A stretch of DNA of 64,000 bases from Coriaria nepalensis (Eukaryota > Streptophyta > Magnoliopsida > Cucurbitales > Coriariaceae). This document shows, piece by piece, positions 50,001-62,417 of this stretch. Position numbers and translations under genes: made by a program. How positions within the stretch are numbered: the stretch's first letter is position 1; the number at the start of each line of letters is the position of its first letter. The notes below the pieces were generated by a model. It saw nothing but the letters and a program-made list of their open reading frames with translations. It did no database searches and was not told the DNA's origin. The stretch spans positions 8,508,501-8,572,500 of the forward strand of contig CP114486.1 of NCBI GenBank assembly GCA_027186245.1, given 5' to 3'.

Positions 50001-50915
50001 GACATACTACTCACTGAGAATGATGTTAGTATGTTACAATCTGTAAAGATCTGGCTATTAAAAAAAAATTTCCACGAAAGATATGGGGGAAACATCTTTT
50101 ATCTTAGGAATAATGATATATAGAGATAGATCAAAAAGTGTGTTTGTCTAGACCCAATCTATGTACATTAGTAAAATGTTAAAGAGGTTTAGGATCTAGG
50201 ATTCCGAAAAAGGACTATTGCTAATATGTCATGGAACCTTCCTCTCCAAGAAGATGTCACCTAAGATACAAGAGGAGAGCGAAGCATGAGTAGAGTGCCA
50301 TATACCTCGACTACAAGTTCTATCATGCATACCATGCTATGTACAACACCAGATGTTACCATATACTCTAAGTGTTACAAGAAGGTTCTAAGGCAATCTG
50401 AGAGAACAATACTAAAAGGCTGTCAAAGGCATTCTTAAGTACTTGATAAGAACTAAATACATGTTCATGTTTTATAGAGGGAACGTTCTAAAAATCGAGG
50501 GATTGACAGAGAGTAGTTTTCAATCGGATCCATATGACAACAAATCAACATCATGCTAAATTTTCATGCTGAATGGTGAAGTGGTAAACTGGAAAAATTT
50601 CAAATAAGAAACTACCGCAAATTCAACTACTGAAGTTGAATACATAGCCCCTTCTGAAATGGCCAAAGAAGTTTATTACTGAACTTAGTGTGATTCCTAA
50701 CATCATTGATCCTATAATAGAATAATATGACAGTAATGGTGTGATTGCACAAGGAAAGGAACTAAGACCTCATCAAAAGTTCAAACACATTTTGCATCGG
50801 TATCACCTTATCCGAGAGAGAGTCATATATGGAGAGGTGATTCCCCAATAAAAGTTTGACCGCCATTTTATGAAAATATGATTGCAATTGAGATTTGATT
50901 GGCTTTAGGAGATTG
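47030..50915 (+). mobile_element. Ty1/copia retrotransposon, plus strand, decayed
   Basis: Internal region of a copia element in the usual order. Gag (47090-47660): KLVGTNFKDWYKQLRII, MLASMSKDLQILYEGM, LSERYEVFKALVQMRMDEN. GAG-pre-integrase (48300-48430): WHCRLNHINEKKINKLHKNG, PTCESYLVGKMVKSPF. Integrase (48440-49090): YFITFINDIS, KHKSESIEKFKEYRNEVE, PQLNGVLERRN, HIRIWGCSTYVKKPEAKKLE, NKCYLVGYPK. RT (49430-50400): EKWLEAMKSEW, PIGCKW-like and KSIRILLAIATYHNYE-like pieces, LYVDDILL (about 49998). RNase H (50440-50870): SWKN-like, HQKFKHILHRYHLIRE-like pieces. Frames change often and stops are numerous. A 3' LTR follows at about 50921. Confidence 0.8.
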
Positions 50916-50920
50916 AAAGT

Positions 50921-52950
50921 GTATGTTCGTCAAGCCTCTCAGATCTAATCCAATCAGGTTATGTACTTTATGAGATTTAATCTTAACTATAAAACTTATC
51001 AAAAATATTAACACTTTGTATTGATTTAAGCAATGAAATCTATCGTTAAGTTATTATATTATTTGCATGATAGATTCTCAAATCTTAGCAAATGCCCTTG
51101 GAACCATGATAGTGATCAGGGTCGGTGAGATTCAAGTGGTTGTAAGCCTAAGACCTAAACTATTCACAGTCGTAGGATCATTATAATGGGATAATAACAA
51201 TCCGGAAAGACTATTACATGTTCTATCTTCCTCTTATGAAGAGTGATCTTCTTATAATCATCGAAATTTGAGAATATTGGGTTAGACATGTAGATAATTA
51301 ATAGAAGATTAATCACTGAATGTGATTACTAGAAAAGTCTCTTTGGCAATAATAACAAATGCAATGAGATTTGTCAAGTGACTATTATACTTGTGATTCT
51401 CAAACCTACGATTATCATAATACTGGTATGTGAGATATCATATTTTGATATCATTCAATGTGACCAAGCCATGGGTTACTAAAAGTGTGAACTATTCGAC
51501 ATGTGTAGGGTGATAAGATGAGATCATTCACCTAATTATTAAAGGATAAATCCTATGAGTGATGTTCTTTATGCAATAAGGAAATTTGGCAAAGTAGAAT
51601 GGTTGGAAACAAAGTTTTCATAGATCTATTATGTAAGTTGCATAAGGAATTACATAAATCATACAGTCAAGTCTAGTAAGGTTTAGCAGTTAAACCATAT
51701 CCTAGGACTGATTGGAATTTTAGCAAAGATAAAAGAATCATTATGGTATGGTAATAGTCACAACATATACTTTTGAGGTTCCATGAACTTCTCAGTACAC
51801 GGGTGGCCCTTATGCTTTGCTAGAGGCCAATATGAGTCTGATGGTTCAAAGTTAATTAATCACGTACAATGATTCAAAGTTAAGTAAAAGTATTTTAAGA
51901 TTCAAATGATTCATTCACTAGAATGAATAAAACCCACAAGCCCTTATAGGGCCCACCTGCCAGTGTAGTATAAAACCTATTAAGTTACACACATTAAGGA
52001 TGACTAGATATATGTTAAGATCTTAATTGGAAAACTTCGACTTGTTCTTAGAGAACTTGATTTAGGAGTTAAATCATTAATTTATTTAATTTTTAAATTT
52101 AGATCACACCCGCACTGCTAGCATATCCAAAGTGATTTAGATTTAATTTTAAATTAAATAATTAATTAAAAAAATATTATTAACTAATAAAATTTATTCA
52201 ATGAGAATTTAATAAATTTAAAGTATTAACGGGTCAAACTAGGCCTAAGTGACGAAGCCCAAATTGAGTCCGAGTTTTATCGGTATCAAATATCAATTTG
52301 GTATTTTAAGTTGTTCTAATTTTTTAGATAAAACATAAATTAAAACAGATCGAGGGACCCAGACATTGATTTAAAGGGTACTGTGTAAACCCCCATGAAA
52401 TCTTAATTATATATAATTGGTAGATAAATTAATTTTACACAGTTGACTTAGAAATTCATAATTCTTTAGTATTTTCTATGAAGGGATAAATAGTTTAAAC
52501 GTATGATTTCAATATTAAAGTTTACTTGAGAAATTATTTTCGAACAAAAATAATAAAATTTAAAAGCCTTGGGGTATATCGGAAAAGTAAATGAAATAGA
52601 AGGGGAGTTATTTTGAAATTCTTAAATTTAGAGGACTTAAAAAAATGAGAAGGAAGCAGTAGAAAGCACCCATTGATGCATGTTAAGAATTTTCATACCT
52701 CCTCCTTAGGATTTTCACACCTCTTCCTTAAGATTTCCACACCTCATTCTTACTATATGTTTCACCTCATATTCTTTCACACTTCAAATCTCTTACTAAT
52801 CTCACACCTCTTTCTCTCCATTTCACTTCTAATCTTCTGCAAGTTTTGATCAATAACAAAAAGATCACGTGATTAAAGGAAACTTGTCTCTAGGTAAGAT
52901 CATCACATAGTTTAATAAGCCTTGTAAGCATGTTATTGCATAATTGAAAA
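50921..52950 (+). mobile_element. Copia 3' LTR and following LTR-like sequence
   Basis: Starts just after the RNase H coding part and a short purine-rich ggctttaggagattg. Its first 430 bp repeat 43502-43965. It goes on with phrases shared with 17390-19360. The block 52690-52860 (repeats of ttttcacacctc/tttccacacctc, then aatcttctgcaagttttgat) resembles 19380-19490. No coding sequence. The exact LTR end is not fixed. Confidence 0.55.
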
Positions 52951-55900
52951 TTTTAACCGTTCTATAGTATGTTTTAGTATTTGAATTTTAGAATTATCTA
53001 TTTGCTCTAAAATATTAAAAGAATTATATTATAAAAATAGACTCTCTTAGCTTTCCAGAGAGACTAAGAACACCCCAAATCAATCAATATTGATTGAGAT
53101 AAAAATTCTGGAAGTTAGGTTATAAATCTATAAAAATTAGAAAATAAACCATGAGTAGTAGGTACTCTCATGAACTTTTGGTCATGATAATATTCATAGA
53201 AAATTATTAGAGTTTACAGGAACACACTAAAAGTCATTATCTTCAAAATTCCTTAAGATACAATTTTTTTTTATTGGAGAAAGAAGTTATATAATTTCAA
53301 ATTTGATAGTAATTAGCTGGTTAATATGAAAATCCATAATTAAAACAAAACATTTAACAAGCTATAACTTTCGTTCTACTAAGTCAAATTGAGAAAATAA
53401 TCTATCCAATTAGAGTTTGAGAATTTAGCTTTGTAATGAAACTAATCTTGGAATTTTTTAAAGACCCCATGCTGAGATATAGATATGTAATTGAATGAAA
53501 TTGATTATATTCTTTTTTGTTTTCACATAGTTTTAAGACAAATCCTTTTTAAAGGGGCAAATATTTGAACCTTGAGCTGAAATGTTTGTAGTAGCTTAAT
53601 AAGATATTGGTAGAGACAAGGCAAGTCTTCTACTTAGTGAGAAAGGCTGTTGTTTAATGTGCACAGCTTTTCCTGGATGACCAAGCTTGCTTGGTGGGAA
53701 AGGTAATGAATTTTGGCTCTTTTAGGATTGATACACTTTGTTTTACCAAGTAAAAGTTGGAGATATTACCAATTAACCCAAAAATATTACTGAAAAACCT
53801 TAAAATATTGTTAAATGACACCTTGAATTAGTCAAAGGGCACTAAAATATTGCCTATCTACCCCAAATTTGATGAAATACCCTTAGAACTAGTCAAAAGG
53901 AACTTCTTTGTTGAAAAGCCTCTAGAAGTGGTCAAAGTTACTACTTTACAGGAAAGCCCTCAGATTCAATAACAAAAGGATTGAAGGGGAAATGAGGGAC
54001 TGGTCGACTACCCTTATTGGCCTACCAACTGTCGGGTGATCGGCCACTACTAGCTGATTCGCTCTAGGCTGTTGGACAATAGGCTGCCCTGAGGCTAATA
54101 GGCTGACCAGCGGCCAATAGACTAACTTTTACAAATTTCGGTCAATTTAGGCCAATAAACTTCTTTTTGTGGGTGATTTAATTGATTTTCTCATGATTTT
54201 TCCACATCATTCGCCTCATGCCAAAACGATAATTTTGGTACCACCAATAATGTATAACATTTCTATTATAATCTCACTTATAAGTCCAGCTTTACAAGTT
54301 CAAATATTATCCACTCGCCCTTTGCTCTTTCCTCAAAAGATTGTCCATCCTGCAATAGGGACTATCCCTTTAGGGTGTATGTATCATGTTCTAAACTTGA
54401 TGTGGCTTATGGAATTCATTTATCATTTTCTATGGCAGTTGCCCATTTCTCGAGATCCAAAGTTTGATTATCGCTTCGGAATTAGTTTTAGATCATCATT
54501 TATGATTGTGTCGTAGATAAGAATTTCAAACGAGAAATTTGTGGGCCAACTAAGTCCTCCTCTAATTTTATGATTCTATTATATACTCTGAAGTATCACA
54601 TTTTCCTCACTAGGAGTTACCTCAATTGAGATTAAAGGACTTTCGGGCTCGATTATTTTGTGTACATTGAACTTCAATAAGTCATTCATGCTCCCATTAT
54701 TTATGCTACAGGGTGTTACCCTAACGCGACTATAGAGGATTTTATCGATTGAATCATGTCTAATAAGATCTTATTGGTCTATTTTTGTACATTGTACTCT
54801 TGCAATATTCTAGGAGATATCTACCGTAAGAGAATTTTGGTTCTCTTATGTTTGGTCAAAGATTTAAGTTAAGGAGTATTTGTATACTTTGATCTAATCA
54901 AAACGTACCTCTAATATCTTTACCTTAACTTTATTTTGTTATATCATAACTATATTCATTTCATTTTTCTTAGAATTTCTGCTTTTTTCCTTAAAAGGAA
55001 ATGATGGTTGAAAATCATATAGTTATCAATTGAATTTTCTGATGAACAAAATAATATTTTCGGGACAATTATGTACATCATCATGTAGTAATCTTAATCA
55101 TGTGTAATTGATAATTATTTTTGTATAATAAATACAGATAAATGCCTAACAAGTTTCAAAAGTTACATTTAAAAAATAAAGCTTATGAGAATTTACTTTA
55201 TAGGCATTATTTGATCAATTCTCTCAAAATGTAAAATTTTGATCAACATTAAAACATTGTTTTCGACTAATTTCATCATTTATACTTACAATCATTAAAT
55301 TATTGAAATATTTTATAGAAAACGGTTTGCCATAAAGTAATTTATTGAATGAAATATTCAAACATTATTGTCCTTGATTTGTATGAAGTCAAAACTTCAT
55401 AATCCAGTCGTATTTAGAAGAGATAATAATAAAAACTATGTTTACAGCTATTGCTAAACTAATTAAAGAACAGTTCTTTATCCTAAGTATGAAATAATAA
55501 AGCATCTCTATGCTTCATTTTCAAAAACCTCGAATACATTAAATGATTCGAGTAATATCGTCGCATGACCATGAGTTTGAATAACTTCTTTGTATTTGTA
55601 GAAATCATATCATTTTTCCTCCTTTCCTTGATGACCAAGGGTTCGACCTCCTTAAAGAGTTCAAGAAGTAAGAAGATATGATAATGCTTCTTCAAGAAAG
55701 AACAACCTTTTTCCATGGTTCGTGCTCATTAGGAAGTCTAATCCAAGATTAACTCCTTCTGAATCTAAGATGGCAATGGAATTCTCAAGTCCCACAAAGC
55801 CATGTATCAATTTTGAATGATCTTACAGATCCAATCTCTATACTTATAGTGCAATGAATCATCATAAAATTGTCTAAGTACTCTAATAATCTGTATTGAA

Positions 55901-56700
55901 CATACAAAGGGATCAACAAACTTGATTTGGACCTCAGGGTACATGGATGTTAAAATGATGTGCTTGACATCATTATCTTGGTAAAATCACTCTTCCCATT
56001 TCTTGTATCTATCCATCCAATCTGGTTCAAGTCATGTTGACATTATTTTTTGATGGCCCATCGATCGGACATTGGCCTACGATGGGGCCCTCAGAAGACG
56101 CTCGACCAACTTTTCTTGATTATAGCTCTCTTTCCTTCAGTTGGCCATATCTAGTCTTCATTCTGCCTATAGTCGTCGCTTAGTGGCTAAGATTTTTTTC
56201 CCCCTTTTAATTGGTCAAAAGCTCCTTCTTCGGTAGAACTTTCTCCTTGATTCAAGGGTTCAGTTCAAGTGGCTGATTGGCCTCTCTTTCTTCTGACCGA
56301 ATATTAATATGGGAATGAGGCCCAATCGTCAAATCTACCTATCGTCTCGTCCGCCGATTGGCCGGTAGGTTGTGAGGTTAGAATGTTGTGCAGCCAATGT
56401 GACAGATTTTAGGGAAACTTGACAAAAACGACCCATAATTGATTCTAAGTTGTAATGTTTTCTTTCAAAAGTCTTACAAATTCATACATGTCAAAATGCT
56501 GTATTTAGCGTCAACAGATTCCCCCCCCACAACGATCATCTTACTTATTGAGTTCTTTTGAAAATGAGTGAGATGAATGATACAACAAAATTAACCCTAT
56601 CTTGATTACTCATACACAAATCAATGACCATGAATCAAAGAATTAATCTACCATCATGAGAACTTGATTGCTGACTTATTTCATTTTGGTGGCTGATCAA
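52950..56700. other. Repeat-like DNA without recognised genes
   Basis: AT-rich to about 53950; then a ggccaata/ggctgat-rich stretch (54000-54135, with a similar one at 56040-56390); then more AT-rich DNA. A minus-strand reading at about 56030-55480 is partly open (includes IAILDSEGVNLGLDFLMSTN and ERRKNDMISTNTKKLFKLM) but matches no family I can name. The plus-strand open frame at 54169-54516 has no recognisable homology. The region looks like one or more non-autonomous LTR elements. Confidence 0.3.
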
Positions 56701-56828
56701 TGTGCTTTCCTTGACGAATTTCAACCTGCGGTTGATCGGTAGTAATTATGATTAGTTATAGTCGGTAGAGGACTACTAAGGATGCCAACTATTGACAAAC
56801 TACCCATCCTTTGATAGATAGAACAGAA

Positions 56829-57480
56829 ATGCCCCCAACGGTAGTCCAGTAGGACGATTGTGGTAGGATCGACGGGACTTGAGTGGAATTGCCCCCAACG
56901 GCAGTGCGGTAGGTCGATTATGGTATGATCCACAACACTTGAGTGGAATTGCCCCCAACGGCAGTGCAGTAGGCCAATTATAATAGGATCGACCAAAGTT
57001 GAGCTAAACTGCCCTTAATGGCAGTATGGTAGGCCAATTGTGATGGAATTAGCCTAACTTTGAAAGTTTGGTAGGTCGATTTTGTTAGAATCTAGAAGGT
57101 GAATCTGCCCCTAAGGTAGTTTGGCGGGTCAATTTTAGAATTAGCTGCTATCTTAGACCCCTCAGTTAGCTCTTCAAATTTGACGATCTGTTGTAGGCTA
57201 AGAGGTCGTCTCTCTGTCAACTCTACTTATGCAGTGATATATGGAGGGCTGAGAGAACGTTGAGAATTTGTCGACAAAATGACAATTTGGCAGGTCGATT
57301 TGAATCAACGTGACTTTGACAGTTTGGAAGGTCAATGTTGTTAGTATTAGCCTGATGTCCAGAAGATGAATCTGCCCCCAATGATAGTTCAGCAAGCCGA
57401 TTATGAAAGAGTCGGCTTGACTTTTTGATAGATCAAAATTTCCCCCAACAGTAGTTCGATCGACCGATTTGGAAGAATCA
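56829..57480. repeat. 60-bp tandem repeat (minisatellite) and diverged units
   Basis: Four units at exactly 60-bp spacing: gcccccaacg starts at 56831, 56891, 56951, and gcccttaatg at 57011. Each continues g(c/t)agt..(a/g)gtaggncgatt and ends with a ...acttgagtgg-like phrase. Diverged, irregularly spaced units follow (cores at about 57107, 57374 and 57441). Because 60 is a multiple of three, the minus strand stays open and reads as a 20-residue repeat (VDPTIIDLPHCRWGQFHSS-like). It may be part of a retrotransposon. Confidence 0.85.
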
Positions 57481-58830
57481 TCCTAACTATGTTGAGGTGC
57501 TCCGTGCTTGATTGAGTGGTGATGCATATATTTTAGAAATACTCGGAGTATTTTGATTGGAGATCTTAAAGGAATTCCAACCGAGGGTGGCGAAAAATAA
57601 AAATAATGAAAGATAAGGAATCTTACTTCTATAAATCAAAGACGATTGAAGCCGGCCAAAGGCTTGAGGGTTCAATTCTTCTTCAATCTTAGATCTACTT
57701 GATGAAAATTAGGTGTGAAAGTAAATGACTGGTGCAAAATTAATAATGCTAAAGGATAGCAAGAATTAGGTGTGAAAGTAAATTACTGATGCGGGAAGGA
57801 AATGACTGGAAATTAATAACATGTAGTATGCATAAAAAAGATTCTTAAGCATGGAGTATTAGATGAATTTAACGTAAGACAAAATGACGTAAGGAAAAAA
57901 GATAAGATTACAAGCACCGAGCATTTAATGAATTTGGCATAAAGTTACTAAAATATAAGAAAATAAATTTCCATGATGGGAGTTGGTAGTCTGGAGACAC
58001 TTTTTTTTGCCGTTGGTGGTGGTGCTGAGGCAGATGATGGGTTCAATTTATAGGCATTCATTGCTTGTTTGGAAAGCTACTTGATTAACAAGTAACCGCT
58101 CCTCAATTTTAAGCATAATTGCATATTCTTTCTCGATCATGTTCAGGACGAGTCGGATATCCTTTGGTGCAAGTCCTTCCTTGGTGGGCAAGTAAATTTC
58201 AGCCAATCAGATCATGAAGGAGAAAAAGAGGAAGATTGATGAAATATAAGAAGAAAAATAACCGAGATCGTTTTGGTATTTTTTTATTTTATATATTTAA
58301 ATTTATTTTAAATATAATTGCTTAAGGCCGGTTTGTAAGAAATTTCAAACTTGAAACATTTTGCAAGACCATTATCATAATAAGGCCAAGTTCAACCCCC
58401 ATGGAAAGAAAGAAAAAATTCAATAAATTCAGCTTCCTTGTTCTCTTTCCCTGTAAGATTTTCCCTCCTTTTTTTTTTTTCCCTAGGGTGTGAGGTTGGT
58501 TTGTTGCTTCATCATAACAGATCGAACAATATTGGTAGAAACTAGAAATCATATACTTATTCTTCTTTACCATAGATATTAAGAACTACAATTTTAGCGG
58601 TATTTTAAACTTTGAGAATCAGAAAATGTATACACAACAAACACACGACCTAAAAACCTGATACGGGCGACTTAATTTCACGCTTACCATATTTCTTTTT
58701 CTTACATATTAACCTAGCCCGACAGACAACAATGGATGACTAGTAACTACACAACAAAAGAAGTTAATCTAACATTTTCAAAGCTAATGAGCATACAAAC
58801 CAAACAATACACGGATTCCACTTTTATGTT
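57481..58830. other. Intergenic, downstream of NF-YA
   Basis: Contains a repeated phrase gaattaggtgtgaaagtaaat at 57707-57726 and 57764-57783, and a minus-strand open piece at about 58215-58050 (YLPTKEGLAPKDIRLVLN) of unknown nature. The T-rich part at 58450-58500 is low complexity. No gene recognised. Confidence 0.3.
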
Positions 58831-59016
58831 TCAGAATTGGTCTTAAACCGCATGACCAGCTCCTCCATCTTTAGATCTTCCTGCAAAACTAGTATTGGCA
58901 AACCTATATAGTATATACTTCTGAGTTGCTACTATGGAGTAGATGAAGAAAACATAATATCATAGAAGCACGTATGGGAACCTTCATTTATTGCTTGTGA
59001 TGAATGCGCTGGCTCA

Positions 59017-62000
59017 TCATTCACCACTATCCAAGGAAGCACGACTTCTTTTACAGGAATTGAGATTTACATTAGATTGTGATTTTTCACCTGATGCCAT
59101 GTCATTGTGTTGGTTCTCATTTTTCTTAGCATTGAGAAACCGGCCACCACATCCTCTAGCTCTTCTTAGCGCATGCAAATGCCTTGATTCGTGCAAGTAT
59201 GGCTGCAAGATTATTTTCCGACTAGAGGGTTACAACAAGATCGGGATAACAGATAAAAGAATAAGAAATTATCATAAATTAAAATAAATAAATAATAGTA
59301 GTAATTATTATGATGATGATGGTGATTAGTATAATAATAGCAATAACAATAACTACACTAGCCCAAAAGTCTTCCTCATGGCTCCAATCAGGACGCTGGT
59401 TTAGGTCTAAAATCTAGTTTGATCCCTCAAAAGTACACTTTGCTTCAATTGCTCATCCAAATGCAAGCTTGGTTTAACCATAACAGAAAAAAGAAAATAT
59501 ATTGTGCCAAAACTCTAGGTTATCCAAATTACCAAAATTCTAGTTTCAAAATGTAACCCAAACGCATCCTTATTCTACTTCTTGAAGCAAAATGTTGAAG
59601 AATTGAGCAAGATCAAATCTACCAATACTGCAGTACATACCTTCCTAGACTTGACAGCTTTATTTTCAGATTCAGCTTTTGCACGAGATTGTCTACGCCG
59701 CAAGATTCCGTGATATTGCTTAGCATTCACAAAAACGGGCCCCTCAATTGCATCTGATGGCAAAGGAACACCGGCTTGTTGAATTCCCATTAATTGCAGA
59801 TGGACCTAAAACCAGTAATAACATTATTCAAATAAAGTATTACTTAACATATATAACTGTGAGGATTCGAGATAAATATTACATGACGAGGAGTATACCA
59901 TAGGTTGTCCACCATAGGGCTGTGGAGGATAGGGTTGAACATCATAGGGAGCAAATATGCTTCTATAGTAAGGATCTGGGTAAGGATAAGCTGGTGGTGC
60001 CTTCAGGAAGTTCCAAAGATGCAAATTAGTTTGAAATTATAGAATTTCCAAACCAAAGATCAGTATCAATGTAACTACTAACAAGATGAAGCATTCCTAA
60101 GGGAGAAAATAATTGACCACTGTGGTTAGTAAGTTTCAGATAAGTGTCTCAAGCTGTGTAAAAAAGGCATCATTATTTAGCAATAGACATTGATCAATCA
60201 AGAAATTTTCTCTCTTCTTTCTCTTTCTCAGATACAAGTTCTTTAATGAGAACTGGATTGGTTACAAAAGTTTTCCCACAAAACAGTTGTCGAAAACAAG
60301 GTAGGAATCACAATTTCAAATTATCAAGAAAAGAAAATTCTGAAAACTGCAACCTTGTTCACAATCTGGTCCACCAAGGGCTTTTCATATCTATTCCTAC
60401 TTAGTTTCTCACAATTATATAAGATTGGCAGAAGAGACCTTAAAACTAACATAACAGCAAGTTGTTCTTAAGCAAGCTGCTGATTGTATAATTTCTTCAA
60501 AACGAATTTCAGTAATATAACTCCCCCAGTTTTGAACTTGCCTTATTAAAATATTGCTGAAGGAAAAGGATCTTAACTGACTACTATACCTATTTGATCA
60601 TCGTATCTGATCATGATACTTCATTTTATGGGCTCACAACATATTTGGAGGAGAAGAGATGAAAAAAGAAATGTTCTGCACCAAAATTTTTATCACTGAA
60701 CAGCACATGAATTTCAATAACCACAACCTTATTTCCCTACAGAACTCTACCGTACTGTTGCCTATATTGAAGATCAGTAGCATGAAGAAGAAATGAGCAC
60801 CAGAGCAACTGGGACTTCTTTTTATGCATCTTAAGTTGGAAGCCCAAGAGATACATTTCATACTTCAGTACTAGAGTTGCTTTGGCTTCTAAGAATATTC
60901 GTTGTTTTTGCAAGTGATCAATGCCTAAATCAATTTAGTGGAAATCTTTGGGTTGGCTTTTAATCTACCCAGCCTCCACTTTTAGCATTTCCTTTGCCAA
61001 CAAAAATATCCATTTGAATAACCTCTGCAACTGCCTTATCTTTCACAATGTGTTGAATAAATTCTACCCCCTTCACTCTCTTTTGGAAGGGATGGTCAGA
61101 GCTGGGAGGGGAGATTTGGAAGCAAACCCATCTTTCAAAATATGATCCCCAGTGCAATATGCGATGAAACTGGACTTCCATGGTTTTCACAGTGTTCATA
61201 GAAAGAAACTGTTGAAATCCAGTCATATGAATACTGCAGTGCATACAGAAATCCCCTATTTGATGTCTATATAGGAAGGAAAGGTAGTAGGGGGGGGATG
61301 CTAATTATGGGTATAGTTGTGACCCAGACATATACAAATTTTCTCAGACAGCCACATGAAATCTGATTTAAATGATTTCGGAACAAATGCATGAAAAATA
61401 AAACAAAATCATAAGCAGCAGCCATCTTAACCATAGGGGGAGCAGAATCTTGAAGTTCACACTATTAAATAGAAGGTAGTGGAATAGAAAACAAAAGAAT
61501 TAGGAGGAACGATTCCATGTTTTTATGGAAATTACTAGGAACAGTCTCTAATGTAAATGCACGCCACAAAAGCAATAAGCCAGTAACATTTTATTTTCAT
61601 ATACAAAATAACTGAAGATTGTACCAGAGCATGTCCTGCTCCAACATGTGGAGGCATTGGATATGGAATTGGTGTTGAAGTGACAGGCTGAGACATTGCA
61701 GATATTGATGTAGAAGATTGAATCTGTGACTCACCATACTTTTGCTGCTCTTCAGCTTCGCTGCTATCTGGATAACAGTTTTCAAAAACAAATTTATGGC
61801 AGATAAACATTGAAAGAAATTTAAAACCCAAGCAACACGATAGAAAAGAGGGAAGTCAAATTTTACGGCATGGAGCCAAAATCTTTGTAACCAGTCATGC
61901 AAGTAAGTCATACCGAGATCTCTGAGAAATATTAGGTATGAAATAAATATACAGTGCAAGTAGACTGAGTAAAACTTCTTATAAACAAATAAGGAAAGAA

Positions 62001-62414
62001 GAGAGTATTTTTTAAACAGGTCTCAATGTGCCAGGATCGAGAATAAAATGGTGGTAGACACATATATGATGGCTTTGTTAATATGGGAAAAGGAAAAATA
62101 CATTAATTGCAAACAATCAAAAAGGAATCTATAGTCTTGGCGACATTTTTTTTGGGTTCTTTTCTCAAATTTATATTTTTCTTTGTTTGAGGGGGGCGGG
62201 GGGGGGGGGGGGGGTAGAAGATTTATAGGAATTCCGTTTTATCTGTTGGAAGAAAATAAATAAATACACAGACACAAATATATAAAGGTTACAAAACATC
62301 ACATGCTGCTACAAGGATCGAAACAGAATGACAAATAAGAAATAATCAAAGGAATATGATTTGGTAAAGCATTTCAATGAAATTACCAGAATGATCATTC
62401 ACAGAAGAAGTCAT
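59017..62414 (-). CDS. NF-YA: NF-YA, CCAAT-binding transcription factor subunit A
   Basis: Sequence-specific subunit of the nuclear NF-Y trimer, which binds CCAAT boxes with NF-YB/NF-YC. Minus-strand exons: 62414-62387, 61767-61625, 60000-59899, 59805-59641, 59202-59017; all GT-AG; 624 nt, 207 aa. Start [12 protein letters not shown]; stop TGA 59019-59017. Residues 113-138 ([20 protein letters not shown]) form the NF-YB/YC-association helix; residues 147-168 ([20 protein letters not shown]) form the DNA-binding part with its His/Arg contacts; all hallmark residues are present. The N-terminal part has the [15 protein letters not shown] motif of the AtNF-YA4/YA7 group, and the length (AtNF-YA7 about 190 aa) agrees. 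I saw no miR169-like site in the 160 bp after the stop, also as in that group. Both this gene and CPSF30 are minus strand. Confidence 0.95.
59280..59360. repeat. Trinucleotide/tetranucleotide microsatellites in an NF-YA intron
   Basis: aaataaataaataa, then tagtagtaa, then tgatgatgatgg and aataataata tracts in the last intron. Simple sequence, no further function seen. Confidence 0.7.
62191..62214. repeat. Poly-G tract in NF-YA intron 1
   Basis: GGGGGGC followed by 17 G on the plus strand, C in the pre-mRNA, between the first and second coding exons. The length is probably uncertain in the assembly. Confidence 0.8.
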
Positions 62415-62417
62415 GAG

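Noticed and set aside
54169..54516. 115-residue hydrophobic plus-strand open frame
   Set aside because: No family match and no splice or promoter context; composition is that of random AT-rich DNA. Kept only as part of an unassigned region.
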